Source of the DNA: Candidatus Woesearchaeota archaeon
Lineage (GTDB): Archaea > Nanobdellota > Nanobdellia > Woesearchaeales > GCA-2686295
Reading direction: 5' to 3'
Length of the DNA stretch: 64,000 nt
NCBI GenBank assembly: GCA_013202845.1
Contig: JABMPT010000003.1
Coordinates: 47,609-111,608 of the forward strand
Position numbers and translations under genes: made by a program
Part shown: positions 25,180 to 33,690 of the stretch, piece after piece
Layout: every line of letters starts with the position of its first letter
Position numbering within the stretch: the first letter of the stretch is position 1
Notes under the pieces: generated by a model
The model's input: the letters and a program-made list of their open reading frames with translations, nothing else
The model's database searches: none
What the model was told of the DNA's origin: nothing

Positions 25180-25779
25180 ATGAATGATAAAGAACTATTA
25201 ATTGCTAACGATGAATACCTAAAAGCAGGTATCCACATAGGAACAAAATTCAAAACAAAGCATATGGCGAACTTCATATATAAAACAAGGCCTGACGGCT
25301 TATCAGTTTTGAACATACAACAGATAAATGAAAGAATCAAACTATTGGTTAATTTTATGTCAAACTATGAAGCAAAAGACGTAATCATAGTTTGCAGACG
25401 TGAAAACGGTTGGAAACCAATAAAATTCGTGGAAGAGATAACTGGTATAAGAGCTTTTGCAGGAAGATACCCGCCAGGAATACTGACAAATACCAAACTG
25501 CAAAAATATACTGAAGCAAAACTAATATTAGTTGCAGATCCATGGCCTGACAAGAACGCAGTTACAGATGCTTTGAAGATAGGGATACCTGTAATCGGAC
25601 TTTGCGATACAAACAATCAGGTTAACAATCTTGACTTCGTAGTTCCATGCAATAACAAAGGAAAAAAGAGTTTGGGTCTTCTCCTATACTTGCTCGCTAA
25701 GAACTATGCTCTTAGAAAAGACATAATAAAAAAGGAGAAAGACATGAAATACACCTTAGATGACTTCACTGCAGATTAA
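25180..25779 (+). CDS. rps2: 30S ribosomal protein uS2
   Basis: This 199-residue protein has archaeal uS2 features: KAGIHIGTKFKTKHM near the start, RPDGLSVLNIQQ, FAGRYPPGILTN, ADPWPDKNAVTDALKIGIPVI and LCDTNNQ. The protein binds the head-body junction of the small subunit. The usual archaeal neighbours (enolase, RNA polymerase N/K, uS9/uL13) are absent. Its 3' end overlaps the convergent radB gene by 4 bases. Confidence 0.95.
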   Translation: MNDKELLIANDEYLKAGIHIGTKFKTKHMANFIYKTRPDGLSVLNIQQINERIKLLVNFMSNYEAKDVIIVCRRENGWKPIKFVEEITGIRAFAGRYPPGILTNTKLQKYTEAKLILVADPWPDKNAVTDALKIGIPVIGLCDTNNQVNNLDFVVPCNNKGKKSLGLLLYLLAKNYALRKDIIKKEKDMKYTLDDFTAD

Positions 25780-26465
25780 TTTATTTCTTCTTTTTTTACT
25801 TCTTCAACACCAGGATTAATTATCCTAAAGAATACTTGCTTGCCATCAGGCAAACTTCTGTGCTTTATTAGAATAGCTCTTCTAACAGTTTCAATTTTTT
25901 GAAGTTCTATCAAGCATTTGCTAGAATATTTAAGAATATCTCCTCCTACCATGTTGACTTTTTCCTTATTATCAAAATCTGCATAGACTTGGTTTGTTAT
26001 AAGCACAGGAATATTTCTCTTTCTAGCAATCTCAGAGAGATAAGAAAGCTGTATGCCAAGTTCTCTGTTGACATTATAAACATCTTTGTTCTTACCAATC
26101 TCCAACCTATAGAGCATGGCCACACCATCAAAAACAATTAATCCAATACTTTCATTAATAACATCTTTTAACTTAGAAAAAAGCTCTTTTTGCTCATCAA
26201 AATTTGTTGGCTTAAAGAACATAACTCGGGACATTACTTCTTCATAATCAGTTGTTATCTGTTTAAGCCTTGAAATAGAGAAAGAACCTTCAGTATCTAT
26301 ATAAATTATTTTTTTATCAGAAGGAAAACCAGCAACTGCCATCATGCAAAGATTGGTCTTTCCGCTGCCTGCAGGTCCATAAATCGTAGTGATAACATCT
26401 TTTTCAAAACCACCATCTAACAAAGTGTCAAAAAAATCAGATCCTGTACTAACTCTTTCATCCAT
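25776..26465 (-). CDS. radB: RadB, RecA-superfamily recombination protein
   Basis: Starting at ATG 26465 gives 229 residues, the typical short RadB length, with the RecA core only and no N-terminal HhH domain. Walker A is GPAGSGKTN (canonical, unlike RadA here) and Walker B is IGLIVFDGVA. The family is a paralogue of RadA that modulates homologous recombination. A TATTAAAT-type promoter lies ~27 bases before this start, favouring it over the one at 26477. Confidence 0.9.
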   Translation of the reverse strand: MDERVSTGSDFFDTLLDGGFEKDVITTIYGPAGSGKTNLCMMAVAGFPSDKKIIYIDTEGSFSISRLKQITTDYEEVMSRVMFFKPTNFDEQKELFSKLKDVINESIGLIVFDGVAMLYRLEIGKNKDVYNVNRELGIQLSYLSEIARKRNIPVLITNQVYADFDNKEKVNMVGGDILKYSSKCLIELQKIETVRRAILIKHRSLPDGKQVFFRIINPGVEEVKKEEIN

Positions 26466-26497
26466 AAAAATCAACAAAGAAGCCGCATTTAATAATA

Positions 26498-26905
26498 TTA
26501 TGGTTGAAAAGTGCTTGAAAACATTGATTTCAATCCTAAAACAAGAGACTCATCATCACAAATTTTGTTGTGCACAAAAGGATTAATAATCCACCTTCTA
26601 CTGTCATGAATCCTTGCAAACACAAAGTTCAAATCTTGAATACTACTGAATGTCTTCCAATTTTCAATAAAGAAATTCAAATTTTCTTTTTTTCCAAGAC
26701 ACACAACAGTCTTTAATCCTGTCTGCCTGATAAATGAAAAGACAGAATCATCAAGAACTTCCAGAATTAAGTACTGACAGTCTTTATCTTTAAAATGAAA
26801 GACTATCGGGTTTTCTTTTTCCTCATAATCAACAAGATTTTTCTGCAAAAGATCCTTATTCTTGACAAAATGAATAGTCCACTCTTTTAGTGTTATCTCT
26901 TCCAT
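26498..26905 (-). CDS. Uncharacterised small protein upstream of radB
   Basis: This 135-residue protein is not recognised. It reads as alternating beta strands and helices (TIHFVKNKDLL, CQYLILEVLDDSVFSFIRQ, KTVVCLGKKENLNFF) and has no membrane segment. It overlaps the membrane protein gene upstream by 13 bases and is 32 bases from the radB start, so an operon is likely. Confidence 0.6.
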   Translation of the reverse strand: MEEITLKEWTIHFVKNKDLLQKNLVDYEEKENPIVFHFKDKDCQYLILEVLDDSVFSFIRQTGLKTVVCLGKKENLNFFIENWKTFSSIQDLNFVFARIHDSRRWIINPFVHNKICDDESLVLGLKSMFSSTFQP

Positions 26906-27396
26906 TTTTCTTCAAACACTAAGTAAACATAAGGAATCATGAAGCCAACAAGGTAAGTTACTCCGACTATCCAAGGGTTATGATAAGTATTAAGCGAAGC
27001 AGCTAAAGGATTATTGTTAGAAAGGTTTACAACAATAAGAAAATTGATCAAACCAACTATAGGAATTATCAGAAACATTGCTAAGTGATGTTTTCTCTCC
27101 AAATCCTCAATATCTTTTATAACTATGCTCATTGCTATTCCAAATGATGCTGCTAACAGCAAAATTATGAAATACAAAGAGAGATTATTGAAAGTCACTA
27201 ATACAGGTATCAAAAAAGTTGAAAAAGCAAAATTCCCAAAAATCATCAAAACAAGAGCTATCCAATAGACAGCTTTATCCAATACGCATATGTGAGGATG
27301 CTTCTTTTGCTTAGCTTTTTCCAGAATTTTTATTGTTTTGTTAATCTCTTCTTCAGACCAACCCTTTGTTGCAAGTCTTTCCTTAGTTATTTTCAT
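26893..27396 (-). CDS. Four-helix membrane protein with N-terminal helix
   Basis: This 167-residue protein has an N-terminal basic, helical stretch (ITKERLATKGWSEEEINKTI) resembling the short cytoplasmic regions of many DPANN membrane proteins. About four transmembrane helices follow (near 48-65, 70-95, 105-125 and 140-160) and it ends EEKWKR. No family or active-site motif is recognised. It heads the unit leading to radB. Confidence 0.65.
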   Translation of the reverse strand: MKITKERLATKGWSEEEINKTIKILEKAKQKKHPHICVLDKAVYWIALVLMIFGNFAFSTFLIPVLVTFNNLSLYFIILLLAASFGIAMSIVIKDIEDLERKHHLAMFLIIPIVGLINFLIVVNLSNNNPLAASLNTYHNPWIVGVTYLVGFMIPYVYLVFEEKWKR

Positions 27397-27431
27397 ATAA
27401 CCAAATTTAGAAAACTCCTATTTAAATGTTT

Positions 27432-29873
27432 TTAAGAGTTACCGTTTACTATTTTGGCTGCAGAAACAACAAAGTCGCCCTTGTTCATCCTCATAAGCCT
27501 AACTCCTTGCGTATTCCTGCCAATGGTTGATATGTCTGAAGAATAAGTTCTTATCACAATACCTTCCTTGCTGATAAACATTAACTCATCATCATCAATA
27601 ACTGACTTTATAGTCACTACATTTCCATTTCTCTCTGTTGTTTTTATATTGATGACTCCTTTACCACCTCTTCTAATAAACCTATAATCTGATATTAAGC
27701 TCTTTTTTCCATAACCATTTTCTGTCACTGTCAGAATCTTCTTTTCATCGACAGCCAGAACCATACCTATTAATTCATCTTCTTTTCTGAGAGAAACTCC
27801 TTTCACACCTCTGCTGACCCTACCCATAGGTCTTATATCAGTTTCCGCACATTTTACAGCAAAGCCTTTTTTTGTGGCTAGTAATATGTTTTGTTTGCCA
27901 TCAGTTGAAACAACACCAACTACTTCATCTCCTTCATCAAGTTTCAGAGCGATTATTCCGCCTCTTCTAGGTCTTGAATAAGCATCAAGAGAAGTTTTCT
28001 TCACTATTCCATTCTTTGTTGCAGTTAGCAAATAATGATCTTTATCGAATTCTTTTACAGGAATTACCGCTTTCACTTTTTCTCCTTGTTCAACATTAAC
28101 AACATTTATTATAGGCCTTCCCTTGGCCTGCCTTGTAGCTTCTGGAATCTGGTAAACCTTTAACCAATGTACTTTTCCTTTATCTGTTAAAACGAGTAAA
28201 TATGAATGAGTATTTGCAATGAAGACATCTTCTACAAAGTCCTCTTCCTTTGTTCCTGTAGCAATAACACCTTTTCCCCCTCTTCTCTGTAATTTGTAAG
28301 AATTTATCGGAAGCCTCTTGATGTATCCAGCATGAGTTAAAGTTATAACAACATCTTCCTCTTCAATCAAGTCTTCAACATCCAGTAATTCTTCATCCTC
28401 AGAAATCTGCGTTCTTCTTGCATCACCGAACTTATCTACTAAATAGTTCAATTCATTTTTTATTATGTCAAGTATCTTGGTTTTACTTCTCAGAATCTCC
28501 TTAAGTGCCTTAATCAATTCAAGTAATTCTTTATGTTCTTTCTCAATTTTTCCTCTTTCTAACTTCGCAAGTTTCTGTAATTTCATATCGAGAATAGCCA
28601 ATGCCTGTGGGACTGTAAGCTTGAATTTGCTCATCAGTTTCTTCTTTGCATTCTCAACAGAATCAGAAGCTTTAATCAACTTTATAACAGCATCAATTTT
28701 ACTGAGAGCTATCAATAATCCTTTTAATATATGGGCTCTTTTCTCTGACTTTATAAGATCAAACTTTGTTCTTCTTTTGACAACATTCTTCCTGTGTTCT
28801 AAATAATTGAAAAGTAAATCTTTGAGATTGAGCAATTTTGGCTCATTGTTAACCAATGCAACTATTATTACTCCAAAAGTAGATTGGAGTCTTGTATGTT
28901 TAAATAGTTGATTCATAACAATTTCTGGTGTCGCACTTTTCTTCAATTCTACAACAACTCTTATTCCTCCTCTGTCACTTTCATCTCTTAGATCAGATAT
29001 GCCTTCTATTTTCTTACTTTGAACACCATTAGCAATCTCTTCAACCAATAGAGATTTGTTAACCATGTAAGGAATCTCCTTTATCACCAAAATCTTTCTG
29101 TCGCCTTTTTCTTCCTGTTCAACAAGACCTTTCAAAACTATCTTTCCCCTTCCTGTGCTATAAGCAGATATTATGCCTCCTCTCCCAGCAATGATTCCGC
29201 CTGTTGGAAAATCAGGTGCTTCAATGTAATTCATCAACTCTGTTGGCGTTATTTTAGGATTGTCAATTAAAGCAACAACTCCTTTTGCAACTTCAGTTAA
29301 ATTATGCGGAGGAATATTTGTTGCCATGCCAACCGCGATTCCAGAACTTCCATTGATCAGTAAAGTAGGTAGTTTTGAAGGCATAACAAGCGGCTCCTTT
29401 AACGAACCATCAAAATTATCTGCAAAATCAACTGTGTTTTTGTCAATGTCTTGAAGCATTTCATCAGCTATCTTAGCCATTTTTGCTTCTGTATAACGCA
29501 TGGCTGCAGGATTATCCCCATCTATGCTTCCAAAATTTCCTTGACCATCAATCAAAGTATATCTTAAGGAAAATGATTGTGCCATCCTAACCAAAGCATC
29601 ATAAACAGCAGTATCTCCATGAGGATGATACTTTCCAAGAACTTCTCCTACTATACGGGCACATTTTTTATAAGAACTATTATAGCGCATGCCCATGTCA
29701 TTCATGGCATAGAGAATCCTTCTGTGAACTGGTTTTAAACCATCTCTTACATCAGGTAAAGCTCTCCCAACAATGACTGACATCGCATAACTCAAGTATG
29801 CTGTCTTCATCTCATCTTCAATCACTTGAGGGATAATTTTCTCTGTAGTTTTTGCCTCTTTATTTACAACCAT
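27432..29873 (-). CDS. gyrA: DNA gyrase subunit A
   Basis: This 813-residue protein matches bacterial GyrA in length and order: the winged-helix/tower breakage-reunion domain, then a C-terminal six-blade beta-pinwheel. The catalytic tyrosine is Tyr127 in AAMRYTEA. The GyrA box (QRRGGKGV) that wraps DNA and enables negative supercoiling is intact, so it should be gyrase rather than topoisomerase IV. Gyrase in archaea is generally attributed to transfer from bacteria. No gyrB lies in this window, unlike the frequent gyrB-gyrA pair. Confidence 0.97.
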   Translation of the reverse strand: MVVNKEAKTTEKIIPQVIEDEMKTAYLSYAMSVIVGRALPDVRDGLKPVHRRILYAMNDMGMRYNSSYKKCARIVGEVLGKYHPHGDTAVYDALVRMAQSFSLRYTLIDGQGNFGSIDGDNPAAMRYTEAKMAKIADEMLQDIDKNTVDFADNFDGSLKEPLVMPSKLPTLLINGSSGIAVGMATNIPPHNLTEVAKGVVALIDNPKITPTELMNYIEAPDFPTGGIIAGRGGIISAYSTGRGKIVLKGLVEQEEKGDRKILVIKEIPYMVNKSLLVEEIANGVQSKKIEGISDLRDESDRGGIRVVVELKKSATPEIVMNQLFKHTRLQSTFGVIIVALVNNEPKLLNLKDLLFNYLEHRKNVVKRRTKFDLIKSEKRAHILKGLLIALSKIDAVIKLIKASDSVENAKKKLMSKFKLTVPQALAILDMKLQKLAKLERGKIEKEHKELLELIKALKEILRSKTKILDIIKNELNYLVDKFGDARRTQISEDEELLDVEDLIEEEDVVITLTHAGYIKRLPINSYKLQRRGGKGVIATGTKEEDFVEDVFIANTHSYLLVLTDKGKVHWLKVYQIPEATRQAKGRPIINVVNVEQGEKVKAVIPVKEFDKDHYLLTATKNGIVKKTSLDAYSRPRRGGIIALKLDEGDEVVGVVSTDGKQNILLATKKGFAVKCAETDIRPMGRVSRGVKGVSLRKEDELIGMVLAVDEKKILTVTENGYGKKSLISDYRFIRRGGKGVINIKTTERNGNVVTIKSVIDDDELMFISKEGIVIRTYSSDISTIGRNTQGVRLMRMNKGDFVVSAAKIVNGNS

Positions 29874-29913
29874 TTTTTCAGAATTTTTCCTCGAGAAAAG
29901 ATAATATTTAAGT

Positions 29914-29921
29914 CTTTATAA
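29914..29921 (-). promoter_or_regulatory. TATA box for gyrA
   Basis: On the minus strand TTATAAAG lies ~41 bases before the gyrA ATG, in the gap separating gyrA from the zinc-ribbon gene. Confidence 0.5.
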
Positions 29922-29943
29922 GCGTTACGATTTTAATCCAAAA

Positions 29944-30096
29944 TTATACCTTCTTAACAATCCTGCTTTTTGCCAGATTTGAATGAATTTTGAAACTATA
30001 ACCGCAGAAAACACAGTTTTTCACAGCTTTTGTAACAGGAACTCTTGGGGAACATTTCATCTGTCTTTTGCAACGCGGACATTTAACTAGAAACAT
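29944..30096 (-). CDS. Small zinc-ribbon protein, 50 residues
   Basis: ATG at 30096 (minus) opens a 50-codon frame with two CxxC pairs, CPRC and CVFC, spaced as in a zinc ribbon, plus basic residues throughout and a KSRIVKKV end. It overlaps the scpB 3' end by 14 bases, so the two are co-translated. A zinc-ribbon nucleic-acid or protein-binding role is inferred. Confidence 0.7.
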   Translation of the reverse strand: MFLVKCPRCKRQMKCSPRVPVTKAVKNCVFCGYSFKIHSNLAKSRIVKKV

Positions 30097-31021
30097 TTTT
30101 TTCTTTTTCAGAACTTTCCTCAGAATCTTCTTCAGCTTTTTCTGAATCCTCTTCGCTCTCTTCCTCTTTTTCCTCAGAAGACTCTTCTTCAGTTTCTAAA
30201 GGAGTTTCCTCATCTGAAGATTCCTCTCTTTTTTCGCCTTCACCAACCTCTTGTTCTTCTTTTCTTCTCTTAAAAAGTTCATCATCTTCTAATTTATCAT
30301 TTTTAGCAGCTATTTCATCAATCTGCTTATTTATCTTGTCAAGAAATTCTCCGTCAACAGGAGGTATCTCCTGCTTTTCTTCTTCCTCTGTTTCCTCAGA
30401 TTGTTCCTCTTCAACTTGCTCAGGTTCTCCTTCTCCAAAGATCTCCTTTGTCCTTCCATGTTCTTCACTGTCTCCACTTACAGGAACAACATCCAGTTCT
30501 CCAACTTTTTCAGGCTCTTTTTTTTCAGGAACTTTTACTTCTTTGAAAGCCTCTTTTATCCCTTTGTCTCCAGGAACATCAAAATATTCAAAGAATTTCT
30601 CAGAAATCCTTATCCTATAGGATCTTCCTTCTTTTTCCTTAGTTATGAAACCTGCATCAACAAGCTCTTTTATATGCTCATAAGCTTTGCTTGTTCTTAT
30701 TTTAATAACCTCTGACTGTAAAACAGGAGATTTCCAGGCAACAACAGATAGGGTTTCTAAAACTGATTTAATCAGTTCTGTGTCCGCCACTATTTTTGTA
30801 ACAAGAGAAATATATTTTTCTTTGATATTAAATTTCCAAAGATCTCCTTCTTGTGAAATCATCAAACTTGAATCAACAGAGTCATAATGTTCCTTTAATT
30901 CCTTCAAACCTTTCTTTATGTCTTTCTTTTCTAAATTAGTTATATTGAATATTTCCTCAATGTTCATAGCTCTCCCGCTTGAGAATAATAGTGCCTCTAT
31001 CTGGTTACTTACTTCACTCAT
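30083..31021 (-). CDS. scpB: Segregation and condensation protein ScpB with acidic tail
   Basis: This is a 312-residue protein. The first ~165 residues match ScpB, with two winged helices: NQIEALLFSSGRAMNIEEI, LKSVLETLSVVAWKSPVLQS-type helix and TSKAYEHIKELVDAGFI. ScpB dimers bind the kleisin ScpA and regulate SMC condensin. Residues ~165-312 are an extremely Glu-rich, low-complexity extension not found in bacterial ScpB. The start overlaps the upstream gene (ATGA). No scpA or smc gene is recognisable nearby. Confidence 0.85.
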   Translation of the reverse strand: MSEVSNQIEALLFSSGRAMNIEEIFNITNLEKKDIKKGLKELKEHYDSVDSSLMISQEGDLWKFNIKEKYISLVTKIVADTELIKSVLETLSVVAWKSPVLQSEVIKIRTSKAYEHIKELVDAGFITKEKEGRSYRIRISEKFFEYFDVPGDKGIKEAFKEVKVPEKKEPEKVGELDVVPVSGDSEEHGRTKEIFGEGEPEQVEEEQSEETEEEEKQEIPPVDGEFLDKINKQIDEIAAKNDKLEDDELFKRRKEEQEVGEGEKREESSDEETPLETEEESSEEKEEESEEDSEKAEEDSEESSEKEKNVSS

Positions 31022-31611
31022 TTTCTAGAATACTTTTTTCCTGATTTCTTAATTTTTCCTTCTTTTATCATTGCTTCGAATACAGGCTTTAAATCTTTTT
31101 CAGAAACACCTACTTTCTTTGCAATTCCTGATTTGTTATTTATTCCCGCATCAATACATGTGAGCACTGAATTTCTTATTAACGCATTTATATTCTTTAT
31201 CAAAGCCTTATTTTGCTGACCAACTTGTTGTGAAAGAACCCCTATTTCATGTAACTTTGCCAATAAATCATTAAGCCATCCTGTGAGCTCCCTTCCCTTA
31301 AAAGTTAATTCTTCAGGAGCCATTATTTCTACCGACGCAGGCATGAAATTCATGCACATCCAAGTAAATTTATCAAGTCCTTTAACCAATAATTCCACTT
31401 CTGCAAAAGTACTCCAATAAGTATCCTGTTTTTCAGGATCTTCTACATGTGTTTTTATGACTTCTATATCTTTATCATTAACTAATTTATCCAGGTGTGC
31501 TTGCAAAGCTCTTTGAATATGCTCTTTTGGGCTTCCGACAACTTCAAATACTGCTATCGCTTGGATATATCCTTCTTCCTTTACTTTTATTTTAATTTCT
31601 TTTGACGTCAT
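31018..31611 (-). CDS. Conserved protein with C-terminal HTH, translationally coupled to scpB
   Basis: The family of this 197-residue protein is not recognised. An N-terminal alpha/beta region (EGYIQAIAVFEVVGSPKEHIQRALQAHLDKL) resembles an ACT/ferredoxin-like sandwich. A long helix follows, then a C-terminal winged-helix-like unit (KSGIAKKVGVSEKDLKPVFEAMIKEGKI). ATGA overlap with scpB suggests a joint role in chromosome organisation. It does not show kleisin features, so I do not call it ScpA. Confidence 0.65.
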   Translation of the reverse strand: MTSKEIKIKVKEEGYIQAIAVFEVVGSPKEHIQRALQAHLDKLVNDKDIEVIKTHVEDPEKQDTYWSTFAEVELLVKGLDKFTWMCMNFMPASVEIMAPEELTFKGRELTGWLNDLLAKLHEIGVLSQQVGQQNKALIKNINALIRNSVLTCIDAGINNKSGIAKKVGVSEKDLKPVFEAMIKEGKIKKSGKKYSRK

Positions 31612-31639
31612 TATACAGTGTTTTGTTTATTTGAAATTC

Positions 31640-31897
31640 TTATATAAATTTATCGAATATCTTTGATTTTTTCTTAAGTACAAATATTATAAGAAGCAAC
31701 GCAAAGACCGCGCCAATGAAAATTGGAAGCATTCTTTTATTTATTTCATTCTTTGATTCATATATTAAATAACCAACGCCTTCTAAACCTTCCTGCAACA
31801 CATTTACAGTCACATTAATCTCAATTTCGTTATTGGCAGATACTTGGAGTGTTGAAACTAGGAAAAAAACTAGGAAAAAGCAGCTTTTTACATACAT
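31640..31897 (-). CDS. Small secreted or membrane protein with signal peptide and C-terminal anchor
   Basis: This 85-residue protein has a signal peptide (MYVKSCFFLVFFLVSTLQVSA), a short ~35-residue outer segment, a membrane helix (~57-75) and a basic KKKSKIFDKFI end. Such a two-ended layout suits a tethered small surface protein. No family is recognised. It is 28 bases upstream of the scpB-linked gene. Confidence 0.6.
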   Translation of the reverse strand: MYVKSCFFLVFFLVSTLQVSANNEIEINVTVNVLQEGLEGVGYLIYESKNEINKRMLPIFIGAVFALLLIIFVLKKKSKIFDKFI

Positions 31898-32082
31898 AAT
31901 GTCTTTTATTGTTTTATTTTAATATGTTTTAACCAGAAATTTTCGTGAATATTTCGTAATTGTCGAAATATTTTCGAACAGTCATTCACTATTTAGAAAT
32001 AATAAGAAAAGTTTTAATACTAAGTTAAAAACAATGGTAAATACTTTAAAGTGAAAACTTTAGCTAAAAAAGAGTGGTGAGT

Positions 32083-32907
32083 ATGGGGTTTTTAGGATTT
32101 CTAAAAAAGAAGGACAAAGAAAAATCTGCAGGACTTACGCCTGCTAATCAAGATCCTGAGCAGTTAAAACAAGAACTTCTCGGAAAAAAAGAAGAAATTC
32201 CAAAAATAGAGAATATCCCTTTACCACCCGAAGCAGAAGAGATTCCTGTTCCAAAACCTGAAGAGGAACCTAGCAAGACTGAAATGGAAGAAATACCAAG
32301 CATAGAAGAACCAATAAGCTCTAAAGAAGAAACCCCGGAAGTACCAACAGAAGAAGCACCGCCAGAACCAGAACAGATTGAAGATGTACCCGTGCCATCC
32401 GAACCAGGAGCAGAAGAAACTCCTGAATCTGGCGCTAAAGAACCAGAAACCGAAAAGAAAGAAGAACCTGAAAAAACAATAGAAGAAGTTTCTGAAGAAA
32501 CAAAACCAGAAGAAGTGGACTTTTCTCTACCAGAATTCACAGACGAGGAAATGAACCTTGCTGAAAAAACAGAAGAAGAATCAAAGGAAGAAGAAAAAGA
32601 GGAAGAAACTGCTCCACAAATAGAAGCCGAGTCAACCTTTATTTCATCCGATGTTGAAGCAAAACCTCTAGTCAAAGCAGAAACTGCACAAAAAGGAGAA
32701 GACCATTATATGAATGTGGAGAGTTGCAGAATAATCTTTGAAAAGATACACACAAATCAAGATTCACTAGCAGAAACAGGGGCTAATATTCAAAAACATG
32801 AACTCAGGAACAGGAGTCTTCTGCAAAATTACAAAAGCTTTCATGATAATTTAGATTTAATACAGGAAAAATTAATGGAGATAGATGGCTCGTTATTCGA
32901 GAGGTGA
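32083..32907 (+). CDS. Acidic Pro/Glu-rich protein with C-terminal coiled coil
   Basis: ATG 32083 after GGTGAG gives 274 residues. The start is MGFLGFLKKKDKEK, then ~190 residues of Glu/Pro-rich disorder, then a helical C-terminal ~65 residues (ESCRIIFEKIHTNQDSLAETG...) likely to form a coiled coil. It begins a three-gene unit of coiled-coil proteins with overlapping or abutting ends. A scaffold or cell-organisation role is inferred from design only. Confidence 0.65.
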   Translation: MGFLGFLKKKDKEKSAGLTPANQDPEQLKQELLGKKEEIPKIENIPLPPEAEEIPVPKPEEEPSKTEMEEIPSIEEPISSKEETPEVPTEEAPPEPEQIEDVPVPSEPGAEETPESGAKEPETEKKEEPEKTIEEVSEETKPEEVDFSLPEFTDEEMNLAEKTEEESKEEEKEEETAPQIEAESTFISSDVEAKPLVKAETAQKGEDHYMNVESCRIIFEKIHTNQDSLAETGANIQKHELRNRSLLQNYKSFHDNLDLIQEKLMEIDGSLFER

Positions 32908-32912
32908 ATAAG

Positions 32913-33128
32913 ATGGATAATCAAATTTTCGTAAAAATCGAAGAGTACAATGAAGTCCTAGACATAGTTAAAGCTGTAAAGGAGAAAATAGCAAAAGCTC
33001 AAGAAACAATAACCAAGATTTCAGAGCTTAAATCTGAAGAAGATAAAGAACTAGAAACTTGGAATAAAAACCTCGAGGCGGCGACAAACAATGTTGCAGA
33101 GATGGAAAAAACTCTAGGATCAAAATAA
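32913..33128 (+). CDS. Short coiled-coil protein, 71 residues
   Basis: ATG 32913 follows GAGGTG and gives 71 residues that are almost entirely helical with heptad-like hydrophobics (IEEYNEVLDIVKAVKEKI...). The next gene starts one base after the stop. It probably forms a complex with the coiled-coil partners on both sides. Confidence 0.65.
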   Translation: MDNQIFVKIEEYNEVLDIVKAVKEKIAKAQETITKISELKSEEDKELETWNKNLEAATNNVAEMEKTLGSK

Positions 33129-33129
33129 A

Positions 33130-33528
33130 ATGGCTGAAGATTTTTTCAGAAGAATAGAGAACCCTAATGATATTCGGAGGAGAGTGCTAGAATCTTCCAA
33201 AGAGATAATCCAGAATCTTAAAAGTTATCAAAAGATCCTTAAGATTAGAGAGCAAAAATCTGAAAAAATAAAAGAATTGAAGCTTCGACTTAAAGAGATA
33301 AATATTTTTTTGGACAAATTAAAAGACGAGTTTCCAACAGAGTTAATATCAAAATTCGAAGAGGAGAAAAAGAAAAAAGAGAAGCCTTCTAGAAAGAAAA
33401 AAGGACAGAAAGGCAAGAAAACTTCTAAGAAACAAGCCGTTAAGAAGAAAATTATAGAGCCTTCAGAACTTACAAAACTTGAATCTGCTCTATCTAGCAT
33501 AGAAAGTAAGCTTAAAACATTGAGTTAA
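33130..33528 (+). CDS. Basic coiled-coil protein
   Basis: This is a 132-residue protein. An N-terminal helical region has heptads (RRRVLESSKEIIQNLKSYQ...), followed by a lysine-rich linker (KKKKEKPSRKKKGQKGKK) and a short C-terminal helix. The strongly basic middle contrasts with the acidic partner at 32083 and could bind it or nucleic acid. It ends just before the tRNA-Leu promoter. Confidence 0.65.
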   Translation: MAEDFFRRIENPNDIRRRVLESSKEIIQNLKSYQKILKIREQKSEKIKELKLRLKEINIFLDKLKDEFPTELISKFEEEKKKKEKPSRKKKGQKGKKTSKKQAVKKKIIEPSELTKLESALSSIESKLKTLS

Positions 33529-33529
33529 T

Positions 33530-33537
33530 TTTATAAA
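33530..33537 (+). promoter_or_regulatory. TATA box for tRNA-Leu
   Basis: TTTATAAA lies 30 bases before the tRNA first base, immediately after the preceding stop codon. Before the element inserted, this promoter could also have served the RNase J gene that began 7-8 bases past the tRNA. Confidence 0.6.
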
Positions 33538-33566
33538 ACCATTCTATTTCTTTAATTCAGCTACTT

Positions 33567-33690
33567 GCGGGGGTGCCGGAGTGGCCAAACGGGCTGGACT
33601 CAAGAATATCTTGAGTGCTGAGGCGTAAAGCCAATGATTGAGTCATCCAGTAGCTTAGTGCTTACGAGGGTTCGAATCCCTTCCCCCGCA
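33567..33690 (+). tRNA. tRNA-Leu(CAA) with 40-nt anticodon-loop intron
   Basis: The acceptor stem is GCGGGGG (33567-33573) with CCCCCGC (33683-33689), with discriminator A33690 and no encoded CCA. The D arm is CCG/CGG. The anticodon stem is CTGGA (33594-33598) with TCCAG (33646-33650), anticodon CAA at 33601-33603. A type II long variable arm (33651-33665) and TTCGAAT T-loop follow. This pattern with CAA gives leucine. The intron is at the canonical 37/38 position (33605-33644). The 3' half from 33635 belongs to the att repeat. Confidence 0.93.
33605..33644 (+). other. tRNA-Leu intron
   Basis: The 40-nt insert after position 37 can fold so that TTGAGTC (33638-33644) pairs with GACTCAA (33597-33603), including the anticodon. 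This is as expected for the bulge-helix-bulge cut by the archaeal splicing endonuclease. An internal GGC/GCC hairpin lies at 33622-33632. RtcB and archease at 47.4-49.3 kb would join the exons. Confidence 0.8.

Noticed and set aside
30120..30450. Tandem-repeat or CRISPR-like look of GAA/TTC-rich stretches
   Set aside because: These are codon runs in acidic protein tails (ScpB, TRAM, coiled-coil genes), with no regular repeat-spacer pattern. No CRISPR array or cas gene was seen in the window.
31018..31611. ScpA kleisin next to scpB
   Set aside because: The sequence lacks the N- and C-terminal kleisin helices and motifs. It reads as an alpha/beta domain plus winged helix.
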